This document shows positions 1 to 10,054 of a stretch of 32,639 nt of DNA, one piece after another. The translations under genes and the position numbers were made by a program. Source of the stretch: Thermomucor indicae-seudaticae (lineage: Eukaryota > Mucoromycota > Mucoromycetes > Mucorales > Lichtheimiaceae); contig JSYX01000310.1 in NCBI GenBank assembly GCA_000787465.1, positions 1 to 32,639 of the forward strand, written 5' to 3'. The notes beneath the pieces were generated by a model, which worked only from the letters and a program-made list of their open reading frames with translations, searched no databases and was not told the DNA's origin. How positions within the stretch are numbered: position 1 is the first letter of the stretch; every line of letters starts with the position of its first letter.

Positions 1-1
1 A

Positions 2-1120
2 AGGGCAGAGTATAAAATACGGCGAATCCCAAAGCAGCACCACGAAGAAAAACAAACGAAGGCGTTCCACAATGATGGCCGTGCGCCTGATACTACTGCC
101 GCCATATTTAAGGCAATCGAAACAGAAAATACTCCACAAAAACACGCAAAGAAGCGGCTGAAGTTCGTGGATGTTACAGCACAAGTCCAGGCAGCATATC
201 ATGAAAATACAAACAATGATGTAGACGAAAACACAGAAATACGATATGACCTCCAACTGCAGCCTAACCAAGATAATTCTTGCAACATCGACGCATTCGT
301 AGAGCTGGTGTTCAGAGCGCTCACACCGCATATTAATCTCGATACCTGGGCAGCAAGCCGCAACGAACACGATCAGCTCTTCCGGGAAACACACGAAGCG
401 TACAATACAGGTAGAGCTGATCGTATACATAGCGCACTCCGGAAATTCCGCGAGTTTATTTGGGAGAAAACACGATATACCGAAGGCAAAACGCATGATC
501 TGCTGGAGGGTTCGGAGTGGATGTGTTACAACCTGGACGAAGAAAGCAATCCCTTTCGGCTCAGTTACACTCGTAATTATAAGTGTGAATGCCCAGAAAG
601 AGATATAATGGACTTCCGGTATCGAGGAGTGACATGCAAACATATTTTCCAGTACGAAATTCCTCAACTGCAACTAGACAATCCGAGCGTCGACTTCTCG
701 CGCCAATTGGAAAGATATTTCATAAATTACAAGCTGGACGAGACCGACCCCTGCTTCTTCTGTAGTGCTCCCAGGGAAAAATGGAGCGAGATAACAAAAA
801 TGCCAATATTTACGGCTTTCCAGACACCATTGAACGAACAGCCGCACAACGCCGCTTCAACACAACACCAACCGCACTATCCTCCACAAATTGAAATATT
901 CAAGACCAAATACATTCTCGTAGATCGGGTGCTCATGAAGCCCTTCCGCTTTTACTGCGAATGTGTGGTCCTAGACAAGCAGAAAAAGCCCTTTTTGGCG
1001 CGTATCGACAACTTAAAACCAGCGATAGAAGTGCTATCAAGAGAGCCCGTGGAAATCATGGAAAAAATGTCTGGTGTTGTCTTGAATACGGTGGTCACTT
1101 GGTATAGACGTATTGATTAA
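2..1120 (+). CDS. SWIM zinc-finger protein, C-terminal part (5' end outside window)
   Basis: The frame is open from base 2 to the TAA at 1118-1120 with no stop, so this is the 3' part of a longer gene; the GTG at 167 is merely internal. A SWIM signature, C-x-C-x14-C-x-H, lies at about 584-643 (KCEC then TCKH). SWIM domains bind zinc and occur in MULE-type transposases, FAR1-like proteins and some ubiquitin ligases. Two further Cys pairs follow (CFFC near 755, CEC near 957). The C-terminal 150 residues are not recognised. No DDE catalytic core is visible, but it could lie upstream of the window. I favour a transposase-derived protein common in Mucorales; a host SWIM protein is possible. The SWIM motif itself is seen directly. 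Confidence 0.7.
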   Translation, partial: RAEYKIRRIPKQHHEEKQTKAFHNDGRAPDTTAAIFKAIETENTPQKHAKKRLKFVDVTAQVQAAYHENTNNDVDENTEIRYDLQLQPNQDNSCNIDAFVELVFRALTPHINLDTWAASRNEHDQLFRETHEAYNTGRADRIHSALRKFREFIWEKTRYTEGKTHDLLEGSEWMCYNLDEESNPFRLSYTRNYKCECPERDIMDFRYRGVTCKHIFQYEIPQLQLDNPSVDFSRQLERYFINYKLDETDPCFFCSAPREKWSEITKMPIFTAFQTPLNEQPHNAASTQHQPHYPPQIEIFKTKYILVDRVLMKPFRFYCECVVLDKQKKPFLARIDNLKPAIEVLSREPVEIMEKMSGVVLNTVVTWYRRID

Positions 1121-1540
1121 GCATTTTCAGTTCATTGTATTATCATTGTATTATTTTTTTTAGCTATCTTATTAAGTGCATTTCAATATAGTACCTCATA
1201 GTCTTGTAAGTGAGACATACCGACTAACAGCTAGAGTCTTTGAAGTGAATAGCTCGCATTGCTGATGCCTTCTACTTAGTCCCTTCGACCGACTCCCTCC
1301 AACAGGTGGTTTTTTCGCGAGTATACCAGATTAGGTAGCCCCTCCAGCGGGCCTTTAAAAGTCATGGTTTTCCATTTTTGGATGCAACCCTCCCCCCACA
1401 AGCCACCGGGTCCCTCTAAAAGGTGACGCAAGTCCCTCCAATTTCTTCCTCCTCCGTAAGACTGACTTGCATGCATCAAAGGCCACTTCTTTGCTGTATT
1501 TACTACTTCTTTCCTCTTCCTCTCTTTCTTATTAGAAATC
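1121..1540. other. Intergenic region with CCCTCCA-like repeats, F-box gene promoter
   Basis: No gene seen. Four imperfect copies of a CCCTCCA / CCCCTCCA / CCCTCTA motif lie near 1292, 1339, 1411 and 1433, spaced roughly 20-70 bp. Just before the F-box start the sequence is strongly pyrimidine-rich on the plus strand (about 1485-1530), as is common in 5' leaders of these genes. Confidence 0.4.
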
Positions 1541-2774
1541 ATGTTGACGAAGCTACCTACTGAACTGCTCTGCAGTGTTCTGAACTATCTGGAATACGAT
1601 GATCTCGATACGCTATTGCAGATTGAAAGCTTGGAAGATGTGATTCGGCATCACTTGCATCGCCATTACCGCTTCCATTATCAAATCAGCTCTTTATTGC
1701 GCCTCTTTGAGTCCCTAACCCCAACCGAGAGACATAAAAGTGAAACTCGAAACGAGTTTGCACAGCAGCTATTGCAGCTCATTTGTCACATTGTCGAGAG
1801 GTGTCCCAAATTTGAGCATCGGGCTAAATTCACAGCTTTGCTGGACACTCTCCAGTACCTTGTCGTGAAGCGCATCCTGGCTGCAGATATCCGGCCTGGC
1901 ATGGAGCACGACTATGCATCGCTTTGTCTGGATATTCGTCATATTTATTTACATTCACCTGCGATTCGTGTTCTGCATGATCCAGTAAGATTTATCATTA
2001 TCAATTGATATGGCAATCAGAGGAAGAAGAGCGCTGTAGGGGGGATGGGAGTGAAGGTGGGACAAGCTGATTTCTTCCCCGGAATAACACTGCTGCTATT
2101 TATTAGAAATACCGTAGACGAAGTACCAAATATCCATTGGCACCCTTTCTGCCAAGAGATTACACTTGGGTTTGGCGACGCCAGTGTGCAGGTGCTGCCG
2201 GTTTCTTGAAGCCGTGGACACAGCGTCTGTTTGTCGAGGAACAACACTATTGCTCGCAGAAGAAGGAGATGCTTCAAGCACGTGAAACGCGTCTACGATT
2301 TGCACAGTTCTTTGGGTCCTTGTTCGAAGTAACGAGCTTATATCTCGAATCCAACTTGGATGGGACCTTTGAGGAATGTGCTCGGGAAGCGCTCGTGTCC
2401 GGAGACGTGGAGAGTCTTTTGGTAATGTGTGCAGCGGCGGATAGGCCAGTCGATGTTCAGGGCATGTGTATGATGGTGACGCATGCGGGGGAACAACTGT
2501 TCAGTTATCTAGATACCATGGAGGAATGGATGACGATCGATCCGACCCCACAGCAGCGAGCACGTATGGCCCGTCATCAAGAAGAAGACTGGCAAAGCGA
2601 AACAATAACTCCTCCTCCAGACTGGTTAATGCCCAACCGCTACAAGGTGGAGCCTGATACTCGCTTGCGGCTTACGGTATGCATGCTGCAACTTACGCAA
2701 AAATTGTACTGACCAAAGACGACTTTTAGTTGATGAACGGCCTGTACAAGAAGGGATGGCGCTGGTTTCACTGA
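1541..2774 (+). CDS. F-box protein
   Basis: Three exons: 1541-1984, 2107-2676 and 2730-2774 (1059 nt, 352 aa). Phases agree: intron 1 (122 nt, GTAAGA...TTATTAG, phase 0) and intron 2 (53 nt, GTATGC...TTTTAG, phase 0) remove the stops that end the unspliced frame. Residues 1-40 carry a typical F-box start (LPTELLCSVLNYL, then DDLDTLLQIE), which binds Skp1 in SCF ubiquitin ligases. The rest has no LRR, WD40 or kelch repeats that I can see, so the substrate is unknown. Exon 3 adds the short Trp/Tyr-rich tail GLYKKGWRWFH. The ATG follows a pyrimidine-rich leader. Intron 1 is longer than its neighbours, so its acceptor is the least certain point. Confidence 0.75.
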
Positions 2775-2943
2775 AAGACATCTTCCCAAGGATACCCTGC
2801 ATCTTGAACAATTCATTCATGTTTATTGCATACTCTTTTCGCATTGTACTTTTCATATTCTTTTTGTTCTTTCCATGTTGTTTTGAGTTCACATAACCTC
2901 AGAGATTATAGTTATCTGCTGATTCTTTGACAGATACAGTGTA

Positions 2944-3776
2944 TCACTTTGACCTAGCTATATACTGAGGCAAGATGTTATATTCAAAGCATAGCTGCCA
3001 CAGAGTCTCTGCTGTAGTATGCATACAAGAGCTGAATGGCACAACAGGGAAGAGTACGATTTGAGTGTCTGCAAACTGGATACAAGCCTGGTTTTTCGAC
3101 ATGGCTGCAGCATGTGAAGTTTCATGTCCAAGTCATGTCTCCCAAAGTTAATTCTCATGGTCTCAACTTGATATCCGCAAGTGATCATGATGGATATCCT
3201 GCCGAAGCTGTTGCTTGTCATGCAACCGTTCTCCGCATCGGTTCCGAATCCCGTTGCATCCGAACCACGGATCACCTTGAGGAAATATCTTGGCGATGTC
3301 AATCATCGGCCATGAAGCCAGTTCCAAGACCACCGATGGTACGGTCTTTTCGTTGTCGTTACCTATTCCACTAGAAAACTCTTGCAGTGCGAAGGATTCA
3401 TTGTTTCTCGTAGGGTATACCGAAAAAGGAACTTCCGAGATGGCTTTCTATCAAACGCCATTTTTTCTTCGAGCGTCGAACTTTAACTTGTTCCACAAAA
3501 ACGTGTATCGGCGTTTTGCCCTTTGCGCGATCAAATAAAAGGGACCATGGCCGGCCCAAAGGGGGAGAAAAGGCGGGCGATTGCATGAGATAATAAGCAG
3601 CAGCAGGAGAACTCCCAGTCTGTAACAGAGAGACAGTGTGGTCGATCCCTGCCATTTATCTTCTTGATCCTAGTAGCAACAAAACCTAATGTGTGCCAAC
3701 TATGTACGTACCCGGTATCTAGTGGACCAAACCCATTATCGTACGTTGGGATGGAAGGCGGCGGAGTTGTGGTCAT
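2944..3776 (-). CDS. Unrecognised four-exon protein
   Basis: No single long frame marks this gene. Minus-strand exons 3708-3776, 3421-3619, 3168-3380 and 2944-3104 join to 642 nt (213 aa), exactly divisible by three. The N-terminus is Pro/Ser/Thr-rich (MTTTPPPSIP). A basic stretch follows (KVRRSKKKWR), then a globular part with FPQGDPWFGCNGIRNRCGER and, near the end, QIVLFPVVPFSS and ILPQYIARSK*. Intron 1 is 88 nt and intron 3 is 63 nt (unusual GTTGAG donor, good TGCAG acceptor). Intron 2 is only 40 nt as drawn; a GTTCCT donor 12 nt upstream would give 52 nt in the same phase. A TATA box lies 38 nt before the ATG. I do not recognise the family; coding status is inferred from phase agreement and protein-like composition. 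Confidence 0.55.
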
Positions 3777-3813
3777 GTCAACAACCACGTCTGGTTTCTG
3801 CCTAATAACGAGT

Positions 3814-3821
3814 CTTTTATA
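3814..3821 (-). promoter_or_regulatory. TATA box of the four-exon gene
   Basis: TATAAAAG on the minus strand, 38 nt upstream of the ATG at 3776. It lies in the 370-bp divergent promoter region shared with the cyclin gene. Confidence 0.5.
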
Positions 3822-4080
3822 AAGAATCCTGAATTGTGCGTCTCTCTTTCTATGGAATGATTGTGAAGGGTGGGGAAAGGAGGGGAATGTTGCCTATGAA
3901 TGTGGCATGAAAGTATAATGAAAATCATAACCTGAACGGAACCAGTCTTCCGTGATAAGATGAGGTGTGATCGTCGTTCATTGATTGTCAACCAAGGAGG
4001 GGGTGGGGACCATTTAGTGAATGGGGTCAATGTGACATTTCGTGGATGAATCAAGATAATTCTTTTTTAGGAGAGAACAT

Positions 4081-4088
4081 TTATATAA
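4081..4088 (+). promoter_or_regulatory. TATA box of the cyclin gene
   Basis: TTATATAA about 60 nt before the cyclin ATG at 4147. A short upstream ORF starts at ATG 4091 (MDETF...) and ends before the cyclin start, so it may modulate translation if transcribed. Confidence 0.4.
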
Positions 4089-4146
4089 ACATGGACGAAA
4101 CCTTTATCACTCCACCTTTCCTGTCTCTTTACGTAGTATATTTTAC

Positions 4147-4654
4147 ATGATCGTTCCTAATTCGTTACAAAACATGCCACCACCACCATCCTCCTCAGCA
4201 ACGTCAACGTCAACCTCAACGAATAATAGTAATAAATATCGGTTCACCATGTCCTTGACGCCGTTCAACAGGGATGGCATCAACACCACAGCCGCTGCGT
4301 CGGTCCCCGCACAAGGTTTGCGACCGTTACCTTCCCTCATTGTCGGTAAGTCAGCTCCTTTTTCAAAAATAATGAAATGGGTAGCAGCATCTAACATTAT
4401 TTTATTAGACTACATGGCCATGGCGTTATGTGATTTACTTCCGGAACGCAAAGACCAGCGACGATGCCGAAGGATGCCTGAGCTCGTGTACTTTATTGAA
4501 AAGATAACCTATCAAGCCGGCATCAACCTTCGAACCGCCCTGGTGACCATGATTTATTTGCAGCGTGCCAAAGATGCCCTGCCAGCTAATGCCGTTGGCA
4601 ATTATGGTAAATCATGATCCCTCCTCTTCCTCTTGATGAACCAACCCACCAATG

Positions 4655-4691
<37 letters not shown>

Positions 4692-5019
4692 TACCCGTCA
4701 TCGCATATTTCTTGGTGCTCTGCTGACCGCTTGCAAGTTCTTGCGAGACACAGAATGGGCCTCCGTGTCCTCTCCCCTGTTTAGCAGCCGCCTCCCTCCC
4801 TGCTGGTCACGTTATTATTCCTATTGCTACTCGAACACATCGTCCTTTGGCCCGCTCAATAACCGCCGCCTCGCCGAGATGTGTTCCGGCCTCTATACGC
4901 TCAACGATATCAACCAGGTCGAACGCGCCTTTCTGAAATTGATCCAGTATGCATGCTGGGTAGACCAGGAAGAAATCAATGAGTTTGTCAAGGCTCATTC
5001 CGTCGATTTCTCTCTGTGA
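4147..5019 (+). CDS. PHO80/Pcl-type cyclin
   Basis: Exons 4147-4345, 4409-4606 and 4691-5019 (726 nt, 241 aa; both introns phase 1). After a Ser/Thr/Pro-rich leader comes a cyclin box: YMAMALCDLLPER, then ELVYFIEKITYQAGI, LRTALVTMIYLQRAKDALP, HRIFLGALLTACKFL and GLYTLNDINQVERAFLKLIQ. This order matches PHO85-type (Pcl/PHO80) cyclins, which activate a Pho85-like kinase in phosphate, cell-cycle and morphogenesis control. An insertion of about 30 residues (SSPLFSS...SSFGPL) sits between the 'CKFLRDTEW' helix and the 'GLYTLNDIN' helix, where relatives have only a few residues; no clean GT-AG intron explains it. Intron 1 (63 nt) is stop-free and in frame; intron 2 ends in an AT microsatellite. Convergent with the transcription-factor-like gene, 155 nt away. 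Confidence 0.85.
4657..4689. repeat. (AT)n microsatellite abutting a 3' splice site
   Basis: About 16 AT units run directly into the acceptor TATAG of cyclin intron 2, replacing the usual pyrimidine tract. Confidence 0.9.
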
Positions 5020-5174
5020 TCAATCCTTTTTTTGTGTGTATATCTTTAATCTTTTTCTTTTTGTGTATATATCATATATCGGTTGTTCGTTTACATAGTA
5101 AAATTGCCCTTAATACATCCGTTTACATATATATATGCATCCCTTCCCATATGTACACACACGAAAAACAGAAT

Positions 5175-6857
5175 CTAGACCGAGCAAAACTTTTTCCTAG
5201 GTTTGAGGACATGAAAGATGCCTTTGGTATTGTTGTTGTGAATCGTCATTGGATGATCAATGCGAAACACAAAGGTACCCGGCAATGGTAATGACTTTTG
5301 TTGACGACCAAGGTGGAGCTGATCAAACTCGTGTTGGCACCTTTCTACACACGTGCGGACATTAAACGTATCGTTCGCATAGGCCACTGTGCCTTGCATG
5401 AGCGTGATATTGAAGCTCAGCTGGTCGGCCGCATACGGCCGAAGATAGGCGAGTTCGCCAGGGTGCTGGAGCGTGTACTGGTATACGCGTGAGGCCGTAT
5501 TGTGGATCGCCAGAAACAGTCGATGGTAGGTGCTCTGGTCGCACCCAATGTCCTTGAGATGTTGTAAAGCTTGCAGGAGATGCACGTTTGTCTCGAGCGA
5601 GTCGACGAGAATGGCCTGTGGTGGTGGCATGTCGGCCTGGAGAAACTGGTAAAGCACAACGAGCCGCATCGCATGGTAGCAGAGAAATAGATGCACGTCC
5701 ATGTTGGGATGTTGCATTCGCTTGTTGTACGAGGACGGCCTCAGCCTGGAAGCGTCGTTCGGCAACCGGCTGTACCAGTCCTGGAGTTCCTGCGTCATTT
5801 CATAGTACAGAAGAGACGGTTGGCTGGTTGTTGTGTCTGGGGAAGCAAACAGCGCCCCGGTTCGGATCGCGTTGATAAACCGACGCATGAAATGCGCCAG
5901 GATCGCGAAATGGTACAGGTTCTGGCGATCAAAAGCGCGTTCGCCTTCTTCTTTTTCCTCACTGCCTTGTGGAAGCGGAAGAGGTCGGTCGTCAGGCAAA
6001 AGGCGCTCTCGATTGAGCGTCAAACACATCCATGCATCAATGTAATACCATCGGTACCAGCACAGCAACAGATCTTCTTCTTGTTCGCTTATCACTGTTG
6101 CTCTCATGATGCGGCGGCGGCGGACGACTCGAGGAAACTGCTGCCGCAATGCAATGGCTGCCAGACTTCCCCACGTGCGCTGATGGTCGTAGAGTCTCAA
6201 GAGATTCGATGTGTAGCTGAGACAAAAGTAGGCCTGGATCACCATCGGATCCAACTCGTCCTGAAACAGAACGTCGTCGATCGCATGACGCGCTCGCAGG
6301 TAGAGCTCCATGGCAACGTCGCGGGTGAACCCGGCCACTTGCGGATCGATCTTTTGTGATTGCTGTTGCTGTTCGCAGCCGTCCATTAACGAGACCATAC
6401 TGATGGCCGCGATACAGTACAAGATCGGTATTGGGATGCTATGCCATCGTCGGACCGCGTCCAGTGGAATCGGTGCGACCTTAAAGCCGATACAGCACCA
6501 ATGAACCGATGCTCTATGCATGACGAGATCAAGCATACAAGACCTACTGAAATCGACACGGACTGAAGACGGGATATAGGCATGATGATGCGCGTTCTTG
6601 TGGTGATGGTTGTTGTTGTCATAATCATCATCGATCGATCCCCATTTTTTGATATGATTCTCTCTGGGAAGCAGCAAGTTCTGTTCCTCGAGCCAAGTTT
6701 GCAGGTCGTTAAAGGAATTGAACTCGATATGGATTTCTTCCTGTTCTTGTTCTGACCCGTTGTTGTTACTGCTGTTGTGCAAGTACTCTTCAAAAGGACT
6801 ATTCTGTGTAGAGCACATTGTCCATAGCATGGACTCCATTCCCAAATGCCATTCCAT
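5175..6857 (-). CDS. Fungal-specific transcription-factor domain protein lacking a visible Zn2Cys6 finger
   Basis: A single 560-aa frame from the ATG at 6857 (MEWHLGMES) to the TAG at 5175. The centre matches the fungal-specific transcription-factor domain of Gal4-like regulators: ILYCIAAISMVSL (about residues 150), YLRARHAIDDVLF, DPMVIQAYFCLSYTSN, TWGSLAAIALRQQFPR, then CWYRWYYIDAWMCLTLNRERLLPDD. Such proteins normally begin with a Zn2Cys6 DNA-binding cluster. I read the minus strand upstream to about 7300 and saw no Cys cluster. A possible acceptor (GAATTCAG) lies 7 nt before the ATG, so a distant 5' exon is not excluded. The C-terminus ends in a basic tail (KPRKKFCSV). Its 3' end faces the cyclin gene. 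Confidence 0.8.
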   Translation of the reverse strand: MEWHLGMESMLWTMCSTQNSPFEEYLHNSSNNNGSEQEQEEIHIEFNSFNDLQTWLEEQNLLLPRENHIKKWGSIDDDYDNNNHHHKNAHHHAYIPSSVRVDFSRSCMLDLVMHRASVHWCCIGFKVAPIPLDAVRRWHSIPIPILYCIAAISMVSLMDGCEQQQQSQKIDPQVAGFTRDVAMELYLRARHAIDDVLFQDELDPMVIQAYFCLSYTSNLLRLYDHQRTWGSLAAIALRQQFPRVVRRRRIMRATVISEQEEDLLLCWYRWYYIDAWMCLTLNRERLLPDDRPLPLPQGSEEKEEGERAFDRQNLYHFAILAHFMRRFINAIRTGALFASPDTTTSQPSLLYYEMTQELQDWYSRLPNDASRLRPSSYNKRMQHPNMDVHLFLCYHAMRLVVLYQFLQADMPPPQAILVDSLETNVHLLQALQHLKDIGCDQSTYHRLFLAIHNTASRVYQYTLQHPGELAYLRPYAADQLSFNITLMQGTVAYANDTFNVRTCVERCQHEFDQLHLGRQQKSLPLPGTFVFRIDHPMTIHNNNTKGIFHVLKPRKKFCSV

Positions 6858-8040
6858 GGTTTGTCTGAATTCCGGTGCCAAGGCGCAAGATCATCAACAA
6901 TCGGCAATGAGTTTTGGATAAAGATCACGTTGTGGTACTCTGAGAACCCACGGACAGACACAGACCCGAAATAAAATCTTGCTATATTAGGCTTTGCTTA
7001 ACAGTGAGAGGACAACATGTGGTGCATGAATGAGGGTTGTTTATGTATATTCCTCCTCTCGCAGCAGCTTTTTCCCGCTGTTGATCGATGCAGAAAGCAT
7101 TGACAACAACAATCATGTACTGTAGATCAAGCGGTATTGTCCCAGCAGCAAGTACCACTCACTCGGGCTGCCCAACCCCACCCTCTGTTTGAAGGACCTT
7201 CTTTCCCCTAGACTTAAAAGTCATGCTTCTAGAACACGAGGGAAAACCTTACCTTCAAATGCTGGATATACCGAGCATACTAGGGGCTGCCTTTGCAGTT
7301 GGCCTGTTCGCTCTGCCAGCACGAGAAATGTTGGGGACAGAAACGACGCTACACTAACGGAGTTTGTGCGTGTGCGACAGCTCCATCCATCAGAGTCATC
7401 ACGTGTCCACCTATCTTTGAGACATTCGAATATTCGTATTTGTTCGAATTTCCAACGAATGCGAATACGAATTCTCATATCCGAATAATATTGTGAAACA
7501 TTCGAATATTCCTCGGCAAAGTGACCAGCAATTGTGTGCTTGTCTTTGCAGGCGTACAGTCGTCTGTTTTAGCTGTCATCGCAGGTACACCCTCATGTAC
7601 ACGCTTAAATCTGTTGTTCAGGCGGTGCCAAATTAATTATTACTTGGAGGGTGCGACAGAGATTGCAAAACAGCGAATAAACGAAATGCACACGGTACAG
7701 ATGAGATTAGCTTTTGGATATTTACGCATCAACTGAGCATGACTTGCCAAAAGTGAACTTGGCTATCTCTGAAAGGCGTGACTTGGACAATGGAGACTGC
7801 AATTAAGCCATGACGCCGGTACCGTGTGCCAGGACGATTCGACTTGCTGGTGACAGGCACGCTGCATTTTCCAAACTATGAATTGGCATGTTGAGGACGT
7901 ATTTTCACCAGACGTTCAAAGAATCAAGTGACCTAGAAGGAGCTCCAGCGGGCCCCAATTGATATGACATTTACGGGCATCAATGCTTGGTGTCATCTTC
8001 TGATTCACTCAGTAATCATTCCGGCCAGTCAGTTCTCAAT
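6858..8040. other. Gene-poor region, only short coding-like fragments
   Basis: Upstream region of the transcription-factor-like gene, then about 1 kb without a convincing gene. A 44-codon plus-strand frame from ATG 7222 (MLLEHEGKPY...) looks protein-like but is isolated. No DNA-binding exon was found. The region contains an AT-rich palindromic cluster, listed separately. Confidence 0.4.
7424..7512. repeat. Cluster of TTCGAATATTCG palindromic motifs
   Basis: Motifs ATTCGAATATTCG, GTTCGAATTTCC, CCAACGAATGCGAATACGAAT, ATCCGAATAATATT and ATTCGAATATTCC occur in under 100 bp on both strands. They resemble simple palindromic repeats found at the edges of old mobile elements. Function unknown. Confidence 0.5.
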
Positions 8041-8129
8041 CCTATAAATACATTGAACATCTTAACGACACAAAAGATATCATTGCTGGGTTTCCGATCC
8101 AATACAGCAATCGCTGTACCGTATATAGT

Positions 8130-9270
8130 CAAGGAGAAAGTGGAAGGGGAAGTCTCGCTGAGGATGCAAAACTTAAAGTACTACTTGATCTTTGCGACCA
8201 GATGAAGACGCAAATTCAGGAACAACCATGCCTGACTTCGAGTATCGAGATTTCCTCTCGAGGAAGAGGAACGCCAGCGGGCGCGCTTGCGGCTTAATTT
8301 CGAGACCCCGAAGACTAACCGACGACCGAAGATGACATGGTAACAGACTGGCCCACCGCCGTCGTGTTATATTACGAGCTGAATATGAGAGTGCGGTACT
8401 GCGTAAGCCTTACGTTTGAGGTGTTCCATTTTGCTTAATGTTACTAGGGAAGTTCTGTGTTCAGTAACGGGGGCGCTGGAGTTCTTCTTCAGTATCCTGA
8501 ACAAGGGCTCACCCATCAAGAGAAGTTTGACCGCTTCTGAATAGCGTCCCGAAGATATACAACGATCTTACGCCTATGTGATGAAAAGGGCGCGCCTGGG
8601 AGCTGGCAGCAAGTCGTGGACACGATTTTCAGACTCAAGGTATTATTACCCTTTGACTATATTTATACGGCATGTTCAATAGTACTGATGCTCATCCTCC
8701 AAGGCGTTTATCCAGAATTAACGGAAGACGATTACGTAAAGATTTTCGGAAAAGGCCACAACGCCAGCCAGGATATGCTACCTATCATAATCTAGTAGAA
8801 AGGCTGGGCGCAGTCGTACTGCGGTGTCATTGGGCTCAACGTTGGGCTGCTACGACGATCATGCACAGACAAACTATACCAGGTCTTACGGACAATGATT
8901 CGGCACGGTTAGGCTTTTCCACGGTGCCGCACCAGTTTTTGTAATCTACGCTAACAAAGGTCACCTTCCTCCGTTAATGAGTGCCAGCCCAACGCTGACG
9001 TCTTTCCAGACGCGGTTTGGTCTCGTTGAATCGTCCAACTTCCAAATATGACAAGTAAGTCAAGAAGAACTGCGTAAAAAAGAACGGCTTATCCGAAGAG
9101 CCAGCACTGTGGGAGGATGGTCACACAATGATCCGAGATGTTGTGGGATGAAACAAGCGCACAATATTGTCCAAATCGGTAACGATAGAAAAGAGGAACG
9201 GGGTGAACCTCGGCAGAGTTTACAAGAGAATAATACGCCTCCTCTTGCGGTGTTTGTCATACGTACATAA
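8130..9270 (+). pseudogene. Decayed repeat-type protein gene with in-frame stops
   Basis: Several plus-strand segments read like protein but are broken. 8130-8297 gives AEDAKLKVLLDLCDQMKTQI. The main segment (frame of 8541-8916) runs through ASRRYTTILRLCDEKGAPG, SWQQVVDTIFRLKVLLPF, DYIYTACSIVLMLILQ, GVYPELTEDDYVKIFGKG and KGWAQSYCGVIGLNVGLL, interrupted by TGA at 8538, two consecutive TAGs near 8796 and a TAG near 8916. A third segment near 9061-9270 begins EELRKKERLIRRASTVGGW. The style is that of a repeated, mobile-element-associated Mucorales protein, but I cannot name the family. The frame is seen directly; the origin is inferred. Confidence 0.45.
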
Positions 9271-10054
9271 AGCTATCCCGCTGCCAGAGTATATACTCTG
9301 ACACAGGAACCACGCAATATGGACTTTTTCGTCATATCAGAGCTTTGTAATTATCAAAAGTGGTAATTCTAAAGGATCAGCTGCTCGAGGGACATGTAGC
9401 GTGAGAAGATACAATGTTCAATAGCGTGTTGGAGAGTACGGCTCATTGTTCATTCCGTTATCACTGTTGGAACCCGAAATCCCCGCGGCAAAACGTTAGC
9501 AGGCATCATCGTGAGTGATGTTTTTCTAATACGATTGCCTCAGATTATCGTGGCTATTAGAAAGATGAGCGAATTTTCTTATCATACGGCGGAAATTCAT
9601 CTGGGCCACGCCCATCGATGTCTATTGCTATTATGTAGAGAGCAGGCAACCGTCCTCGCTTGCACGCTTTCCTCTGAACTGGTCTTCGTCGAGCTAAAGT
9701 ATTGGGGGGCAATAAACCCAAGGTGGATCTTGTATTGTCCACTGTCTCGAGCTTGGTACGTTATGGCTCGCTCTTTCAGAGTTCCTGTGCATCAGCGCCG
9801 TGTGTTCGACGCACAAGATATGGGCATCAGCGGGGTAAGCCAACGTCGTCGAATCAATGACTTGTATGCGGAATGCATCATCCGCAAGAAAGCCAATGAA
9901 ATCCGTTCCCATGTCGACAACAAATCCGAACAGAGCAGTTTCCTGGGAAAAGTTTAGTTCTATATGCACCACACGTGATATGATGTATAAAGCGTCTTCT
10001 CCCCGACCCACCCCTACACTTTCCCTTCTTTCTTTCCTCTTTTATACTCTATCA
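9271..10054. other. No convincing gene; CSL gene promoter at the right end
   Basis: Overlapping frames on both strands (9511-9957 plus; 9694-10011 minus) are open but have no recognisable motif and lie opposite each other, so at most one is a remnant. The last 60 bases before 10055 are pyrimidine-rich with TATACTC close to the CSL start. Confidence 0.35.

Noticed and set aside
4765..4860. Possible intron removing the cyclin insertion
   Set aside because: No AG lies directly before the conserved NNRRLAEMCSGLY segment, so no GT-AG intron would restore the usual spacing.
5588..6359. Plus-strand frames up to 222 codons within the transcription-factor domain gene
   Set aside because: They are shadows opposite a 560-aa frame with recognisable domain motifs.
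9511..10011. Gene on either strand before the CSL gene
   Set aside because: Opposing frames are both open; neither has a motif, leader or splice structure.
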